Below are positions 32,371 through 41,940 of a DNA stretch of 64,000 bases, one piece after another. Under the pieces are notes generated by a model. That model was not told the DNA's origin. It saw only the letters and a program-made list of their open reading frames with translations, and made no database searches. Within the stretch, counting starts at the first letter, position 1; each line of letters opens with the position of its first letter. Source of the DNA: Anthropogastromicrobium sp050944455 (GTDB lineage Bacteria; Bacillota; Clostridia; Lachnospirales; Lachnospiraceae); contig JBMNRC010000008.1 in NCBI GenBank assembly GCA_050944455.1, positions 34,951-98,950 on the forward strand. Direction: 5' to 3'. A program made the position numbers and the translations under genes.

Positions 32371-33858
32371 TCAGAAGGTGTACCCAAGGCGGAACAGATC
32401 GCACGCCGCCGCCTGGGTCACCCATACGGAAGCGTTGCCGCCCAGCACGCTGAAGGTTCCGTTTCCGTTCTCATCGATAATGACAGGCTGCCGGACGCCG
32501 CCGGTGGTATCGACAAACTCGGTTCCGGCGAACCGCTTCCCGACATACATGGTTTTCACCCCCTGGTCGCCGTCCGTCATCACCGCGGCGATGCCGGAGT
32601 TCCGGTATTCCGGGGAGCCTTCTCTCGTGAATCCCACGATATGGTCGTCGTCAAAATAATCGTGAAGTTCGCCGTACGCGTACAGCTGCCGCTCCTTCAT
32701 CATGATGGACAGCCCTTCCACCGGCATGATATGGTTGTGCGGAATCCCGTACAGGTCGCCCCAGAATACACACGGCGTTCCGTAACCCCGCAGAAGGATG
32801 ATCGCGTAGGCGATTTTCTTGAACCAGGAATTGACAAAGGATTCCAGGGACTGGCCCGGCTGGGTGTCGTGATTGTCCACGAAGGTGACGGTGTGTTCCG
32901 CGTCCGCCGAAAGCAGCGTGCCGTCCAGGATGTTTCTCATCGGGTATTTTCCGTCCGCCCAGGACGCCTCGCGGAAATGGTAATGCAGCGGAACGTCGAA
33001 CAGGGACATGCAGTTTCCGCATTCCTTCAGGTAGGCGGTCAGCTTTCCGCAGTCGGGGGTCCAGTATTCTCCCACGGTGGGAAGCTCGCGGCCGGTGCGT
33101 TTTCTCAGTTCGCCGAGCCACCACGGATAAAACTTCCGGCTGATGTGCTTCAGTGCGTCCAGCCGGTAGCCATCCATCTGCGCGGTACGCGTGTACCACT
33201 CGCCCCAGCGCAGGAGCTCTTCGCGCACTTTCGGGGAATCGAAATCGACGTCGCAGCCCATCAGGTAGTCATAATTTCCATTTTCATTGTCGACTTCCGG
33301 ATCCCATCCCTTGCCCGAGAAAAGATAGATGCTCTTCTTTTTGCGGTTTTCGTCCCAGTCGGTTCCGTCAAAGCAGGAGGCGTCCCACACGAAATCGGAG
33401 TATTTTCCCCGGCGGCCCGGGAAGGTGAATTTTGTCCAGGCGCTGATTTTCTCCGGCCCGTGAGTCTCCTCCAGACGGTTGGAAGGATTCTGCTCAATGG
33501 CGGTGATCTCTTCCGTCTCGTCGGCGCCGACCTTATGATTCAGGACGATGTCGGCATACACGCGGATGCCTGCCGCCTGCAGGGTGCGGATGCACCACAG
33601 GTACTCTTCCCTCGTTCCGTATTTGGTCGCGACGCTGCCCTTCTGGTCGAATTCCCCCAGATCATAGGTATCATAAACGCCGTAGCCGACGTCGGACCTG
33701 CCGCCATTGCCCTTATAGGCAGGCGGAAGCCAGACGGCGGTAATGCCCATGCCATGGAGAATTCCGGCACGCACCGCCGCCCGGATCCAGAGGGAACTGT
33801 TCTCGGGAAGATACCATTCAAAGTACTGAAAAATCGTCTCGTTTTCTTTTCTGTACAT
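32371..33858 (-). CDS. Intracellular alpha-amylase, GH13 subfamily 5-like
   Basis: Enzyme of 495 residues without a signal peptide that would cut maltodextrins inside the cell. It starts with NETIFQYFEWYLPEN, typical of GH13_5 bacterial amylases. Catalytic residues are nucleophile Asp234 (GYRLDALKH), acid/base Glu264 (VGEYW) and Asp331 (FVDNHDTQ). A calcium-site B domain lies around 105-205, and a C-terminal beta domain ends the protein. It complements the secreted GH13 enzyme and importer at 13-19 kb. GGAG lies about 11 bases before the ATG. Confidence 0.95.
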   Translation of the reverse strand: MYRKENETIFQYFEWYLPENSSLWIRAAVRAGILHGMGITAVWLPPAYKGNGGRSDVGYGVYDTYDLGEFDQKGSVATKYGTREEYLWCIRTLQAAGIRVYADIVLNHKVGADETEEITAIEQNPSNRLEETHGPEKISAWTKFTFPGRRGKYSDFVWDASCFDGTDWDENRKKKSIYLFSGKGWDPEVDNENGNYDYLMGCDVDFDSPKVREELLRWGEWYTRTAQMDGYRLDALKHISRKFYPWWLGELRKRTGRELPTVGEYWTPDCGKLTAYLKECGNCMSLFDVPLHYHFREASWADGKYPMRNILDGTLLSADAEHTVTFVDNHDTQPGQSLESFVNSWFKKIAYAIILLRGYGTPCVFWGDLYGIPHNHIMPVEGLSIMMKERQLYAYGELHDYFDDDHIVGFTREGSPEYRNSGIAAVMTDGDQGVKTMYVGKRFAGTEFVDTTGGVRQPVIIDENGNGTFSVLGGNASVWVTQAAACDLFRLGYTF

Positions 33859-34007
33859 ATCGCTGATCTCCGAAAGTTTTTCTTTTCACGGCCGGAACCG
33901 CCCCATCCGTCTGCCCCGAGGACGGAACCGATTCCGGAATGCCGCGGTACTGCAGGAAATTCGCCGCCGTTCCGCCATATCGGGATGGGACCGCCGCCGA
34001 TTCTGAT

Positions 34008-34709
34008 TTACCCTGACACCGGCGGATTTTTCATCGCGACATGGATGCCGTTCACTGTCTTTACGCTGACGGAAAAATCAAACCGGTCCGGCACCGAGCA
34101 GCACTCAAAATCCGGTTCCGGGTAAATTTCCGCGTTGGCGGGATCGAAGAACTTGGCTCCGGCCGTGGCGCGGAGAGCCCGGCAGCGCTCTGTAATATCC
34201 TTCATCGGGTTACCCCGGAGGATCGAACGGATATACTCCGCGCAGAGTTCGTCCTCCCCGGCAGCCGTTCTGCCGGCAAATCCCATCGCGACGAGGGAAA
34301 CCACCGGCGGGTTTTCCGAGAGGATTTTCTTTGCAACCGCGGAAGCGTTGACCAGGCTTCCGGTGAAAATTTCAGAAGCATGGACAGCGTTCGCGATGCC
34401 CTGGGTCCCTGCGCTCGTGGTGAAAACCGCCGTCCGCCCGGACAAATCCCTGCCTTTCAGTTCGGAAGGCGAATTGCCGAAATCAAAGCCTTCGCATTTT
34501 TTCCCGCCGCGCTCGCCGAGAAGGATTCTTTCAGGATCCTCCGCTTTCATCTGATAGGCCTTCTGCAGATCGCCGAGAAGATACACCCTGCTTACACCCG
34601 CGTCAAACAGGTAGCAGATGGTGCTGAACGCGCGGTAGACATCGATGATGACAGCTGTGCCTTCAGCCTCTTTGGCGCCTTCCAGAAGATGACAGATCTT
34701 TATTTCCAA
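34008..34709 (-). CDS. ComB-like 2-phosphosulfolactate phosphatase family protein
   Basis: Product of 233 residues in the ComB family. Family motifs are VIIDVYRAFST near 21-31, LLGERGGKKCEGFDFGNSP near 63-81, TTSAGTQGI near 97-105, and GEDELCAEYI near 150. ComB removes phosphate from 2-phosphosulfolactate in coenzyme M synthesis, yet homologues are widespread in bacteria without that cofactor, so the true substrate is unclear. The start is TTG 34709 with GGGGAGG six bases upstream. It follows the GH5 gene by 49 bases and is probably in the same transcript. Confidence 0.85.
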   Translation of the reverse strand: MEIKICHLLEGAKEAEGTAVIIDVYRAFSTICYLFDAGVSRVYLLGDLQKAYQMKAEDPERILLGERGGKKCEGFDFGNSPSELKGRDLSGRTAVFTTSAGTQGIANAVHASEIFTGSLVNASAVAKKILSENPPVVSLVAMGFAGRTAAGEDELCAEYIRSILRGNPMKDITERCRALRATAGAKFFDPANAEIYPEPDFECCSVPDRFDFSVSVKTVNGIHVAMKNPPVSG

Positions 34710-34758
34710 AACAGCCTCCCCTATTATTCCCTCATTTATCCCCTTATTGTTTTCTTCT

Positions 34759-35805
34759 TTACTGCTCCGGCTTCCCGAGAATTGCTCTCATCAGTTCAGG
34801 ATAATAGTACCGGCATGCCGTCCGGTCGATCAGGGCCATGTTGTCGCCGGGAGTGATGTGATTGCCGTTGTCCCACCAGATCCGGTGGACCCCGTACTCC
34901 GAGGCGATCCGGGCGGTATCCCGCTCCCAGGCGGCCATGGCCGGCTCGTTCCCTTTGCAGATAGCCCCGTCCTCGGTGACCAGGACCGGGTATCCCCTGT
35001 ACAGGAAATAGCGGCTGAACCGTTCATACACGGCGCGGATCTCGGGGACTTTGCTCCCGTCCCACACCGCGCTTTCCGGTGAAAAATCCCCGTTCAGCCC
35101 GGTAAACGAAGTCGGTTTGTAGCTGTGCAGGGATATCATCAGATACGGGTCATGGATCTTCGGAAGCCGGACATCCTTCTGCGCTGTTTCCGAAGGGCTT
35201 GCCGCGGCGCTGGTGATCAGGAGAATCCTTTCCGCGTTGTTCCCGCCGGATCCGCGGACGGTCCGCACGAAGATATCCTCAAGGTCATTCACTTTCTGCC
35301 TGACCGCCGGCACCGCACCGTCCCACTCGTTCTCCCCGCCCTCAAAACGGGGCTCGTTCAGTCCCTCGAGCATCAGAGTGTCGGGCGCGTCCCTGAATCT
35401 GTCCGCAATCTGCTTCCAGAGGGATGCGTAGCGGCTTCTCTTCTGCTCCTCCGCGGTCCCGGGATCGTTGAAAAGCCAGGAGTTTTCGTGGTGGGTGTTG
35501 ACAATCGCGAAAGCGCCTTCTTCCAGCACCCATCCGGCAACCTCGGCGACACGGTCCAGAAAAGCGGGGTCAATGGCAAAATTGTTCTCCGGATCACAGT
35601 GATCCTTCCAGGTGACGGGGATGCGGATGATATTGAATCCGGACGCCACGAGTGTGTGAATCAGTTTCCTGGTGGTCACGGGATTTCCCCATCCGGTTTC
35701 CCCGGTCCCCGCGCAGCCTTTCCGGCGCATGTCAAAGCTGTCGAAGGTATTGCCGAGATTCCAGCCGACTCCCAGGGCTTTGTTGATTTCTTCTGCTGTG
35801 CGCAT
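34759..35805 (-). CDS. Glycoside hydrolase family 5 (cellulase-like), intracellular
   Basis: Enzyme of 348 residues. GH5 features: VGWNLGNTFD at the N-terminus, the GFNIIRIPVTW strand, NTHHENSW, acid/base Glu151 in LEGLNEPRF, and nucleophile Glu278 in LVTEDGA (the usual form is TEFG). It acts on beta-1,4-linked glucans or mannans. There is no signal peptide, binding module or dockerin, so it likely acts on imported oligosaccharides, unlike most family members. AAAGGAA precedes the ATG. It is first of a two-gene unit with the ComB-like gene. Confidence 0.93.
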   Translation of the reverse strand: MRTAEEINKALGVGWNLGNTFDSFDMRRKGCAGTGETGWGNPVTTRKLIHTLVASGFNIIRIPVTWKDHCDPENNFAIDPAFLDRVAEVAGWVLEEGAFAIVNTHHENSWLFNDPGTAEEQKRSRYASLWKQIADRFRDAPDTLMLEGLNEPRFEGGENEWDGAVPAVRQKVNDLEDIFVRTVRGSGGNNAERILLITSAAASPSETAQKDVRLPKIHDPYLMISLHSYKPTSFTGLNGDFSPESAVWDGSKVPEIRAVYERFSRYFLYRGYPVLVTEDGAICKGNEPAMAAWERDTARIASEYGVHRIWWDNGNHITPGDNMALIDRTACRYYYPELMRAILGKPEQ

Positions 35806-35970
35806 TTTTGATTCCTTTCTGAGCTGAGCAGTTTCCCGGCCTGTCGGAAAACCTTTCGCAGGCTGCCCCGGCGTATCCGGGCAGAACTTTCCCGCAGGGC
35901 GGAAATCTGCCTGCGGCGTCTCTGTGCGGAGTCTCCCGCGGAATCCGGGAAACAGGCTGAAAAAAATGAT

Positions 35971-35990
35971 CCCCCGGTTCTGCCCGGGGG
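35971..35990 (-). terminator. Terminator of the pseudokinase gene
   Basis: A 7-bp GC stem (35971-35977 with 35984-35990), 6-base loop; on the minus strand it is followed by ATCATTTTTTC. A second perfect 8-bp hairpin (36014-36021 with 36024-36031) lies between it and the stop codon. Confidence 0.75.
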
Positions 35991-36061
35991 TTAAGTCTGC
36001 GGGAGCCCGGACCGGCCGGACTGGTCCGGCCGCTATTTCCGTCCCTGGCGGGGATTGCGGG

Positions 36062-37708
36062 TCACTCTGCCTTCAGATAATGGGACATGACCTTGTAGAG
36101 CTTTTCCGGTTCGACCGGTTTGATCAGATGTTCGTTCATGCCCGCGTCGAAACTCTTTTCAATGTCCGATTCATAGGCGCAGACGGTAAGAGCGATCACG
36201 GGGATGCTCTCGCAGCCCGGAAGGCCGGACGACCGGATTTTTCTGGTGCATTCAAGGCCGTCCATCACCGGCATGCGGATATCCAGCATGATCATGTCAA
36301 TGCTTTCCGCGTTCTTCCGGTAAAGGTCAAAAGCTTCCGCTCCGTTTTCAGCCTGCAGGACTTCGCAGCCCTCCCTGTGCAGCAGGCGGCTGATCAGTTC
36401 GCGGTTGATCTTATTGTCATCGGCGATCAGAATCTTTTTTCCTTCGTATGGATTCTGCTCCATGATAAAATTCATCTCCTTTTCTTCCGGCAGCTGCAGG
36501 GAAAAACGGACGGAAAAACGGATTCCCAGATCAGGATAATTTTCTACCGACAGGCTGCCGCCCATCACCTTTGTGTAATACTGAAGCAGATTCAGCCCGA
36601 GATCCCAGGCGTCCGGATCATTCTGCATGATCTCGGACAGGGGTTTCATCGAATCTGAAAACTGCCTGACATGCTTTTCCGCGTCAGGAACGGTTCCTCT
36701 CCCGAGCGCGGAGAAAACGATATCGGCGGACTGTCCGTCGCCGCTCTCCCCCTCAGCGTGGAGCTCGACCGTACCGCCTTCGACCGTCTGGCTGATGACC
36801 AGTTCGATCAGTTTTTCCAGGCACTCCTGGAGCCAGGTGCTGTCCGTGATGACGACATTCACCGAAAGCTTCGACGCGTCGAGAAGAAAGTGCAGGTTTT
36901 TTTCCTGCAGCCGGAACAGGATGGATTCCTCGATGCGGATCAGAAAGCGCCGCAGGTTCACCGCGCGCGGCTGCAGCCTGGGCGGATTGTTTTCCCTGTG
37001 CAGGATCTGCAGGATATCGTCGATGACGTCGCCCATGTAGGTACCTGACATGGAGATCTTGCGGAGATATCCGTCCACCGCGGAGATGTTCGCGTGCCCG
37101 TCCTCCGACATTTTCTCCCGGTCCTGGCCCATGACGTTCTGGATGGACTGCAGCGGGGAGCGCTGGTCCTTTCGCATCATCTCGAGGAAATCGCTGGTTT
37201 TCGCGTTCTGCTGGCGGAAACTTTCAAGCTTTTCCTGTTTGGCCGCATTCTGGCTGTCATGAATGGCGAAACTTTCCGTCATGTCGCGGCGGATCATAAA
37301 AATGAGGCCGTCCTTCCCGACGCTGTAATAAAAAGCTTCATAATCCCGCACTTCTCCCTCGCCGGTTTTCATGCGGAAGCAGACCCGGTAGCAGTCCTTT
37401 CCCTCTTTCAGTTTTCTGACAATCGTTCCGAGCGACAGCGCGTCCAGAACGGTCCGCGGACTCTCATCCACACAGTTTTCAGAGATCGCGTCCCTCATGA
37501 CCCGCTCATAGTAAAACCCGTCGGTCGAAGCGCGCAGCGCCGGGTCCGCGTAGCTGAACAGGTCCAGCGCAACCCCGCTCTCGGGATCAATGACCCAGAG
37601 ACTCGAAAAATCCCGCCTGACAAGCCGGGCAGCGAGATCAGCCTGAAAAAGCCCCGTCTCACTGCTGACATACGCGGCGATACGGTTCTGAGATAACAAA
37701 TCAGACAT
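36062..37708 (-). CDS. Degenerate hybrid histidine kinase (pseudokinase) with intact receiver domain
   Basis: Cytoplasmic protein of 548 residues: an N-terminal PAS-like sensor (about 30-150), a HisKA-like helix pair (165-240), an ATPase-like domain (250-405) and a C-terminal receiver (422-548). At the phospho-acceptor position the motif reads MMRKDQRSPL, so Lys180 replaces His. The N-box Asn residues are lost (LEKLIELVISQ, 297-307), and the DxGxG Asp is Ala334 (SALGRG). The receiver is intact, with the DD pair at 430-431, Asp476 (MLDIRMP) and Lys530. It therefore probably cannot autophosphorylate but can accept phosphate. The start is ATG 37708 after GGAGGAG. It is divergent from the CheB-CheR-kinase gene. 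Confidence 0.9.
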   Translation of the reverse strand: MSDLLSQNRIAAYVSSETGLFQADLAARLVRRDFSSLWVIDPESGVALDLFSYADPALRASTDGFYYERVMRDAISENCVDESPRTVLDALSLGTIVRKLKEGKDCYRVCFRMKTGEGEVRDYEAFYYSVGKDGLIFMIRRDMTESFAIHDSQNAAKQEKLESFRQQNAKTSDFLEMMRKDQRSPLQSIQNVMGQDREKMSEDGHANISAVDGYLRKISMSGTYMGDVIDDILQILHRENNPPRLQPRAVNLRRFLIRIEESILFRLQEKNLHFLLDASKLSVNVVITDSTWLQECLEKLIELVISQTVEGGTVELHAEGESGDGQSADIVFSALGRGTVPDAEKHVRQFSDSMKPLSEIMQNDPDAWDLGLNLLQYYTKVMGGSLSVENYPDLGIRFSVRFSLQLPEEKEMNFIMEQNPYEGKKILIADDNKINRELISRLLHREGCEVLQAENGAEAFDLYRKNAESIDMIMLDIRMPVMDGLECTRKIRSSGLPGCESIPVIALTVCAYESDIEKSFDAGMNEHLIKPVEPEKLYKVMSHYLKAE

Positions 37709-37814
37709 CTGTACTCCTCCCTCGGAGATGACCATGACATTTTCGGAGAGAGAAAATCCCCTTTTGCTGTCCTGACTTTTCCGCACAGATCAGGACAGCT
37801 GTATATCTTTCATA

Positions 37815-37843
37815 ATCATACCGCGGAATCCGGTTTTTCACAA
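37815..37843 (-). promoter_or_regulatory. Promoter of the pseudokinase gene
   Basis: On the minus strand TTGTGA (37843-37838), a 17-base spacer, TATGAT (37820-37815), about 105 bases before the start codon. Confidence 0.65.
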
Positions 37844-37949
37844 TACCGGAAACCGCTCGCGGACAAAATAAGGCGGAATAAATGTCAGAAAAAGGCGGAA
37901 AAAACACAGAAGGTTCAAAAAATACACCTGAGAAGCAAACTCCCGGGAT

Positions 37950-37978
37950 TCGACTTTACCGGAAAAATGGTGTATAAT
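37950..37978 (+). promoter_or_regulatory. Promoter of the CheB-CheR-kinase operon
   Basis: TCGACT (37950-37955), a 17-base spacer and a perfect TATAAT (37973-37978), with a leader of about 140 bases. The 416-base region between the two divergent genes contains both promoters and no other gene. Confidence 0.7.
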
Positions 37979-38124
37979 TTAACCTGCCGCTGTTTACCGG
38001 CAGAAGGTCACGGCACCCGCTTTTCACGCGGAACGGCATCCGTTTTGTGCGCTTGAGAAGCCCCGCAGTCTTCCATTTTGCCGGGAAACGGCAGAAGGCA
38101 ATGATTATCTGAGAGGTGATACTC

Positions 38125-41100
38125 ATGGATTACAATACTCCGGCAGCCAGACAGGAGATCCCGCCTTCCTGCGTCGTCGGCATCGGCGCGTCAGCCGGCG
38201 GGCTTGAAGCTCTCCAGCAGTTTCTTACCTTTCTGCCGGCCAATACCGGCATGGCTTTCGTCATCATCCAGCATCTGGCCCCGGATCATAAAAGCCTTCT
38301 GGCGGAAATCCTCGGCAAATACACCAGCATGCCGGTATCGGAAGCAAAGGACGGGGAGCGCGTAAGGCGCAACCATGTCTACATGATCCCGCCCAAGTAC
38401 AACATCGAGATTGTATCCGACGTGCTCCGCCTGCAGGAATACGACCACACCAAGATCAACCACCCGATCGATATCTTCTTCCGTTCCCTCGCCGAGGCCT
38501 ACCAGAACCGGGCCGTCACGGTAATCCTCTCCGGTACCGGCTCGGACGGGACAAACGGGATCCGCTCCATCAAGGAGAAGAACGGCCTGATCATCGTGCA
38601 GTCCCCGGAGAGCGCCAAGTTCGACGGCATGCCGCGCAACGCGATCGCCACCGGCTTTGTGGACCTTGTCCAGAATCCCGAGGGGATCGCCCGCGAGATG
38701 TCGCATATCTCCTCGTCCATGGCCGACCAGGCGAACCGCCTGCAGCTCACCGATGACGACCTGATGTCCCAGGTGTTCTCAATTCTCCGGGACGTTACCA
38801 ATATCGATTACACCTACTATAAACAGACGACTATTCTCCGCCGCATCGAGCGCAGAATGGTCGTCACGCACTGCCGCAACCTGCAGGAATATGTCAATTA
38901 CCTCAAGGCAAACCCTGACGAGACCAAGATTCTCGCCAAGGAAGTCCTGATCGGCGTGACCAGCTTTTTCCGCGATCCCGAGTATTTCGAGGTGCTCAAG
39001 GAAAACGTCATCCGCCCGCTGGTGCAGCGCTCCACCAAAGCCAATCCGATCCGCGTGTGGGTGGCCGGCTGTTCCACCGGCGAGGAAGCCTACTCGATCG
39101 CGATTCTTTTCTCGGAAGTGCTCGAGGAGCTCAATTTTCACCGGGAGATCAAAATCTTCGCGACCGACCTTGACGCCGACGCGATCAGCACCGCTTCCCG
39201 GGGAATCTACGGGGACAACATCATCGAGGACGTCTCCGTCGCGCGCCTGAGCAAATATTTCTCCCGCAGGGGCAACAAGTATTCCATCCGCCCGGACATC
39301 CGCAAGATGATCATCTTCGCGCAGCACAATGTGTTCCAGGATCCGCCGTTCGGGAAACTGGATCTCATCTCCTGCCGCAACCTTCTGATTTATTTCCAGT
39401 CGGTGCTGCAGAAGCAGCTGTTCGGGATTTTCCATATGGCGCTGAAGGACGGCGGATATCTTTTCCTGGGCCGTTCGGAATCCATTTTCGATTACGACGA
39501 CATTTTCCGGGTTCTCTGCGCCAACGAAAAGATTTTTGTCCACAACGCTTCCGGGAAGGAACCGCCGCACACCAAGATCACCTACTCGATGCAGGGCGTC
39601 ATGGACTCCCCGCTGGCTTACCCGGTGACCGCGGAAAAACAGGAGCTTCCCGAAACGCACTATGACGAGAAGGAACTGGATACCGCCGTGCTGGAGAATA
39701 TCGTTCCGACTTCCGTCCTCGTGAACGGAAAGAACGAGCTGTGCCGCACCTACGGCGATTCCTCCGAATTCATGACGATTCCGCGCGGCAATGCCACGCT
39801 GGATATCTTCTCTCTCCTGCGCGAGGATCTGAAGATCGCCGTTTCCACCGGGCTCAAGGAGAGCCGCCAGCGCAGGGACGCCGTGACTTTCGACAAGGTT
39901 CCGGTTTCTCTCAAGGACGGCATGGAAAATATCGCGGTGACGATCCAGCCGATGAAGGATCTCCATGGCGCGGACACCGAGTATTCGGTGATTTCCTTTA
40001 TCCGCGGCCGCCAGAAACTGGTCGGCGAAGTCAAGCAGTACCAGGTGGATATCGTCGCCGCGCGCCGGATCTCCGACCTGGAGAAAGAACTCAAATCCTC
40101 GCAGGACAACCTGCGCAAGACGGTCGCCGAACTGGAGTCCGTCAACGCCGAGCTGCAGGCGGCGAACGAGGAGCTTCTCACCGCGAACGAGGAGCTGCAG
40201 AGCTCCAACGAGGAGCTGCAGTCGGTCAACGAAGAACTTTACACCGTCAATTCGGAATACCAGTCTAAGGTCAATGAGCTGGCGGACCTGAACGACGATA
40301 TGGCAAACTTCCTGTCCACCACGTCCGTCGGCATTATCATGGTGGACCGGGATCTCAATATCCGCAAGTTTACGGAATACATCGCGACGGAGTTCAACAT
40401 CGCCAACCAGGACGTCGGCCGTTCTCTCCGCTATATTGCCTACAATTTCCCGACCATCGATATGATCGGCCTGTGCCGCAGCGTCATGGACAGCATGAAG
40501 CCGGTTGAGCAGCTGTGTGCTTCCAGCACCGGAAAAACTTACATGCTGCGCATCGCACCGTATCATAAAATCGCGCAGAACCACACGCCGGACGACAGGA
40601 CTGACAGGCTTCCGGAATCCGCGGACGCGGATTCCCCCGGGGACTCGGCTGCCGGCAGCGGCAAGGATGACAGCCGCCTGCAGGGACTGGTCATCACGTT
40701 CGTCGATACGACGAAACAGGTGGATGACCAGAAACAGATTGACGAGATGGCCAAGGCTCTCCGCAGGCAGATGCAGACCAACAAGGAACAGGAAGCCTTC
40801 CTGTCCAACATGAGCCACGATATGCGCACCCCGATGACAGCGATACTCGGCCTGACCGAGCTCACGCTGCAGGACAGGTCGCTTTCGGACGACTCCCGCG
40901 ACAACCTGGAGAAAATCCTGGATTCCGGCCGCTACCTGATCAGCCTGATCGAGGAGATTCTGGAGACCAGCCGGATCAATGCGGGCAAGGTAGTCCCGTC
41001 CTACTCTGTAGTCAACGAGAAGGACGTCGCCGACGAGGCTGCCGGAATCGCGCAGGAACAGGCCCGCGAGAACGATATCCATTTCAGGTATTCCATCACC

Positions 41101-41940
41101 GGCTGCCAGGAGCGCTACGCGATGATCGACGCCGAGCATGTGGAGCGGATTCTGCTCAACCTGCTGAACAACGCGATCAAGTTCACGCCGGCCGGCGGAA
41201 ACGTGAGCCTGTCTGTCCATGCGGCCTACACGGACGACAAAGTCACGCACACGTACATCGTGCGGGACGACGGCCGCGGCATCAGCCCGGCTTTCCAGCA
41301 GAGCATGTTTCTGCCTTTCCGCCAGGAGACGGCGGATGAAGGCGCCCGCTCTGGGACCGGTCTGGGCCTTTACATCTGCAAAAACCTGGTCGATATACTG
41401 GGAGGCACCATCACCTGCGAGAGCGACATCGGCAAGGGGTCTGTGTTCACGGTCACCCTCACCTACAGCCTCGCGACGGACGACCAGATCCGCCTGAGAC
41501 ATAATTCCGCCTCCACCTACGAAGATCATATCCTCCTCGGCAAAAATGTCCTGATCGCCGAGGACAACCACACCAACGCCGAGGTGATCATCCGCATCCT
41601 CGCCACCAAGGGAGTTCACGCGGACGTCGCGAGCGACGGCCAGGAAGCCATCGACCTGTTCCTGAGCAAGGGAGCCTATCATTACCAGGCGATTCTGATG
41701 GACCTGATGATGCCGGTGAAGGGCGGCCTGCAGGCTACCCGGGAGATCCGCAAGTCAGACCAGAAGGACGCTCGGGATATCCCGATCATCGCCCTCACGG
41801 CCGATGTCCTGGAAGAAACAAGGCAGCGCTGCCTTGACGCCGGAATGACCGATTTCCTCGCGAAACCGATTGAACCGGCCGATCTTCTCGGCATGCTTGC
41901 CATCCAATTTGAGAAGGAGAATCAAGAGAATCATGAATGA
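38125..41940 (+). CDS. CheB-CheR-PAS-histidine kinase-receiver fusion protein
   Basis: Cytoplasmic signalling protein of 1271 residues. Domains in order: CheB methylesterase (15-200) with catalytic Ser23, His50 and Asp141; CheR methyltransferase (about 215-480) with the SAM motif AGCSTGEEAYS near 314; a long heptad coiled coil rich in NEELQ repeats (about 645-725); a PAS-like domain (730-870); HisKA with His898 (NMSHDMRTPM); ATPase with N box LLNNAIKFTP and G box GTGLGLYICKNL; and a receiver with Asp1193 (LMDLMMP). All kinase residues look intact. CheB lacks its usual receiver. ATG 38125 follows GAGAGGTG. Chemoreceptor or flagellar genes are not present, so the methylation target is unclear. 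Confidence 0.95.
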   Translation: MDYNTPAARQEIPPSCVVGIGASAGGLEALQQFLTFLPANTGMAFVIIQHLAPDHKSLLAEILGKYTSMPVSEAKDGERVRRNHVYMIPPKYNIEIVSDVLRLQEYDHTKINHPIDIFFRSLAEAYQNRAVTVILSGTGSDGTNGIRSIKEKNGLIIVQSPESAKFDGMPRNAIATGFVDLVQNPEGIAREMSHISSSMADQANRLQLTDDDLMSQVFSILRDVTNIDYTYYKQTTILRRIERRMVVTHCRNLQEYVNYLKANPDETKILAKEVLIGVTSFFRDPEYFEVLKENVIRPLVQRSTKANPIRVWVAGCSTGEEAYSIAILFSEVLEELNFHREIKIFATDLDADAISTASRGIYGDNIIEDVSVARLSKYFSRRGNKYSIRPDIRKMIIFAQHNVFQDPPFGKLDLISCRNLLIYFQSVLQKQLFGIFHMALKDGGYLFLGRSESIFDYDDIFRVLCANEKIFVHNASGKEPPHTKITYSMQGVMDSPLAYPVTAEKQELPETHYDEKELDTAVLENIVPTSVLVNGKNELCRTYGDSSEFMTIPRGNATLDIFSLLREDLKIAVSTGLKESRQRRDAVTFDKVPVSLKDGMENIAVTIQPMKDLHGADTEYSVISFIRGRQKLVGEVKQYQVDIVAARRISDLEKELKSSQDNLRKTVAELESVNAELQAANEELLTANEELQSSNEELQSVNEELYTVNSEYQSKVNELADLNDDMANFLSTTSVGIIMVDRDLNIRKFTEYIATEFNIANQDVGRSLRYIAYNFPTIDMIGLCRSVMDSMKPVEQLCASSTGKTYMLRIAPYHKIAQNHTPDDRTDRLPESADADSPGDSAAGSGKDDSRLQGLVITFVDTTKQVDDQKQIDEMAKALRRQMQTNKEQEAFLSNMSHDMRTPMTAILGLTELTLQDRSLSDDSRDNLEKILDSGRYLISLIEEILETSRINAGKVVPSYSVVNEKDVADEAAGIAQEQARENDIHFRYSITGCQERYAMIDAEHVERILLNLLNNAIKFTPAGGNVSLSVHAAYTDDKVTHTYIVRDDGRGISPAFQQSMFLPFRQETADEGARSGTGLGLYICKNLVDILGGTITCESDIGKGSVFTVTLTYSLATDDQIRLRHNSASTYEDHILLGKNVLIAEDNHTNAEVIIRILATKGVHADVASDGQEAIDLFLSKGAYHYQAILMDLMMPVKGGLQATREIRKSDQKDARDIPIIALTADVLEETRQRCLDAGMTDFLAKPIEPADLLGMLAIQFEKENQENHE

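Noticed and set aside
38779..41682. A 967-residue open frame on the minus strand
   Set aside because: It is fully antisense to the CheB-CheR-kinase fusion, which has clear motifs. Long antisense frames are common at this GC content, and this one has no ribosome site or family motif.
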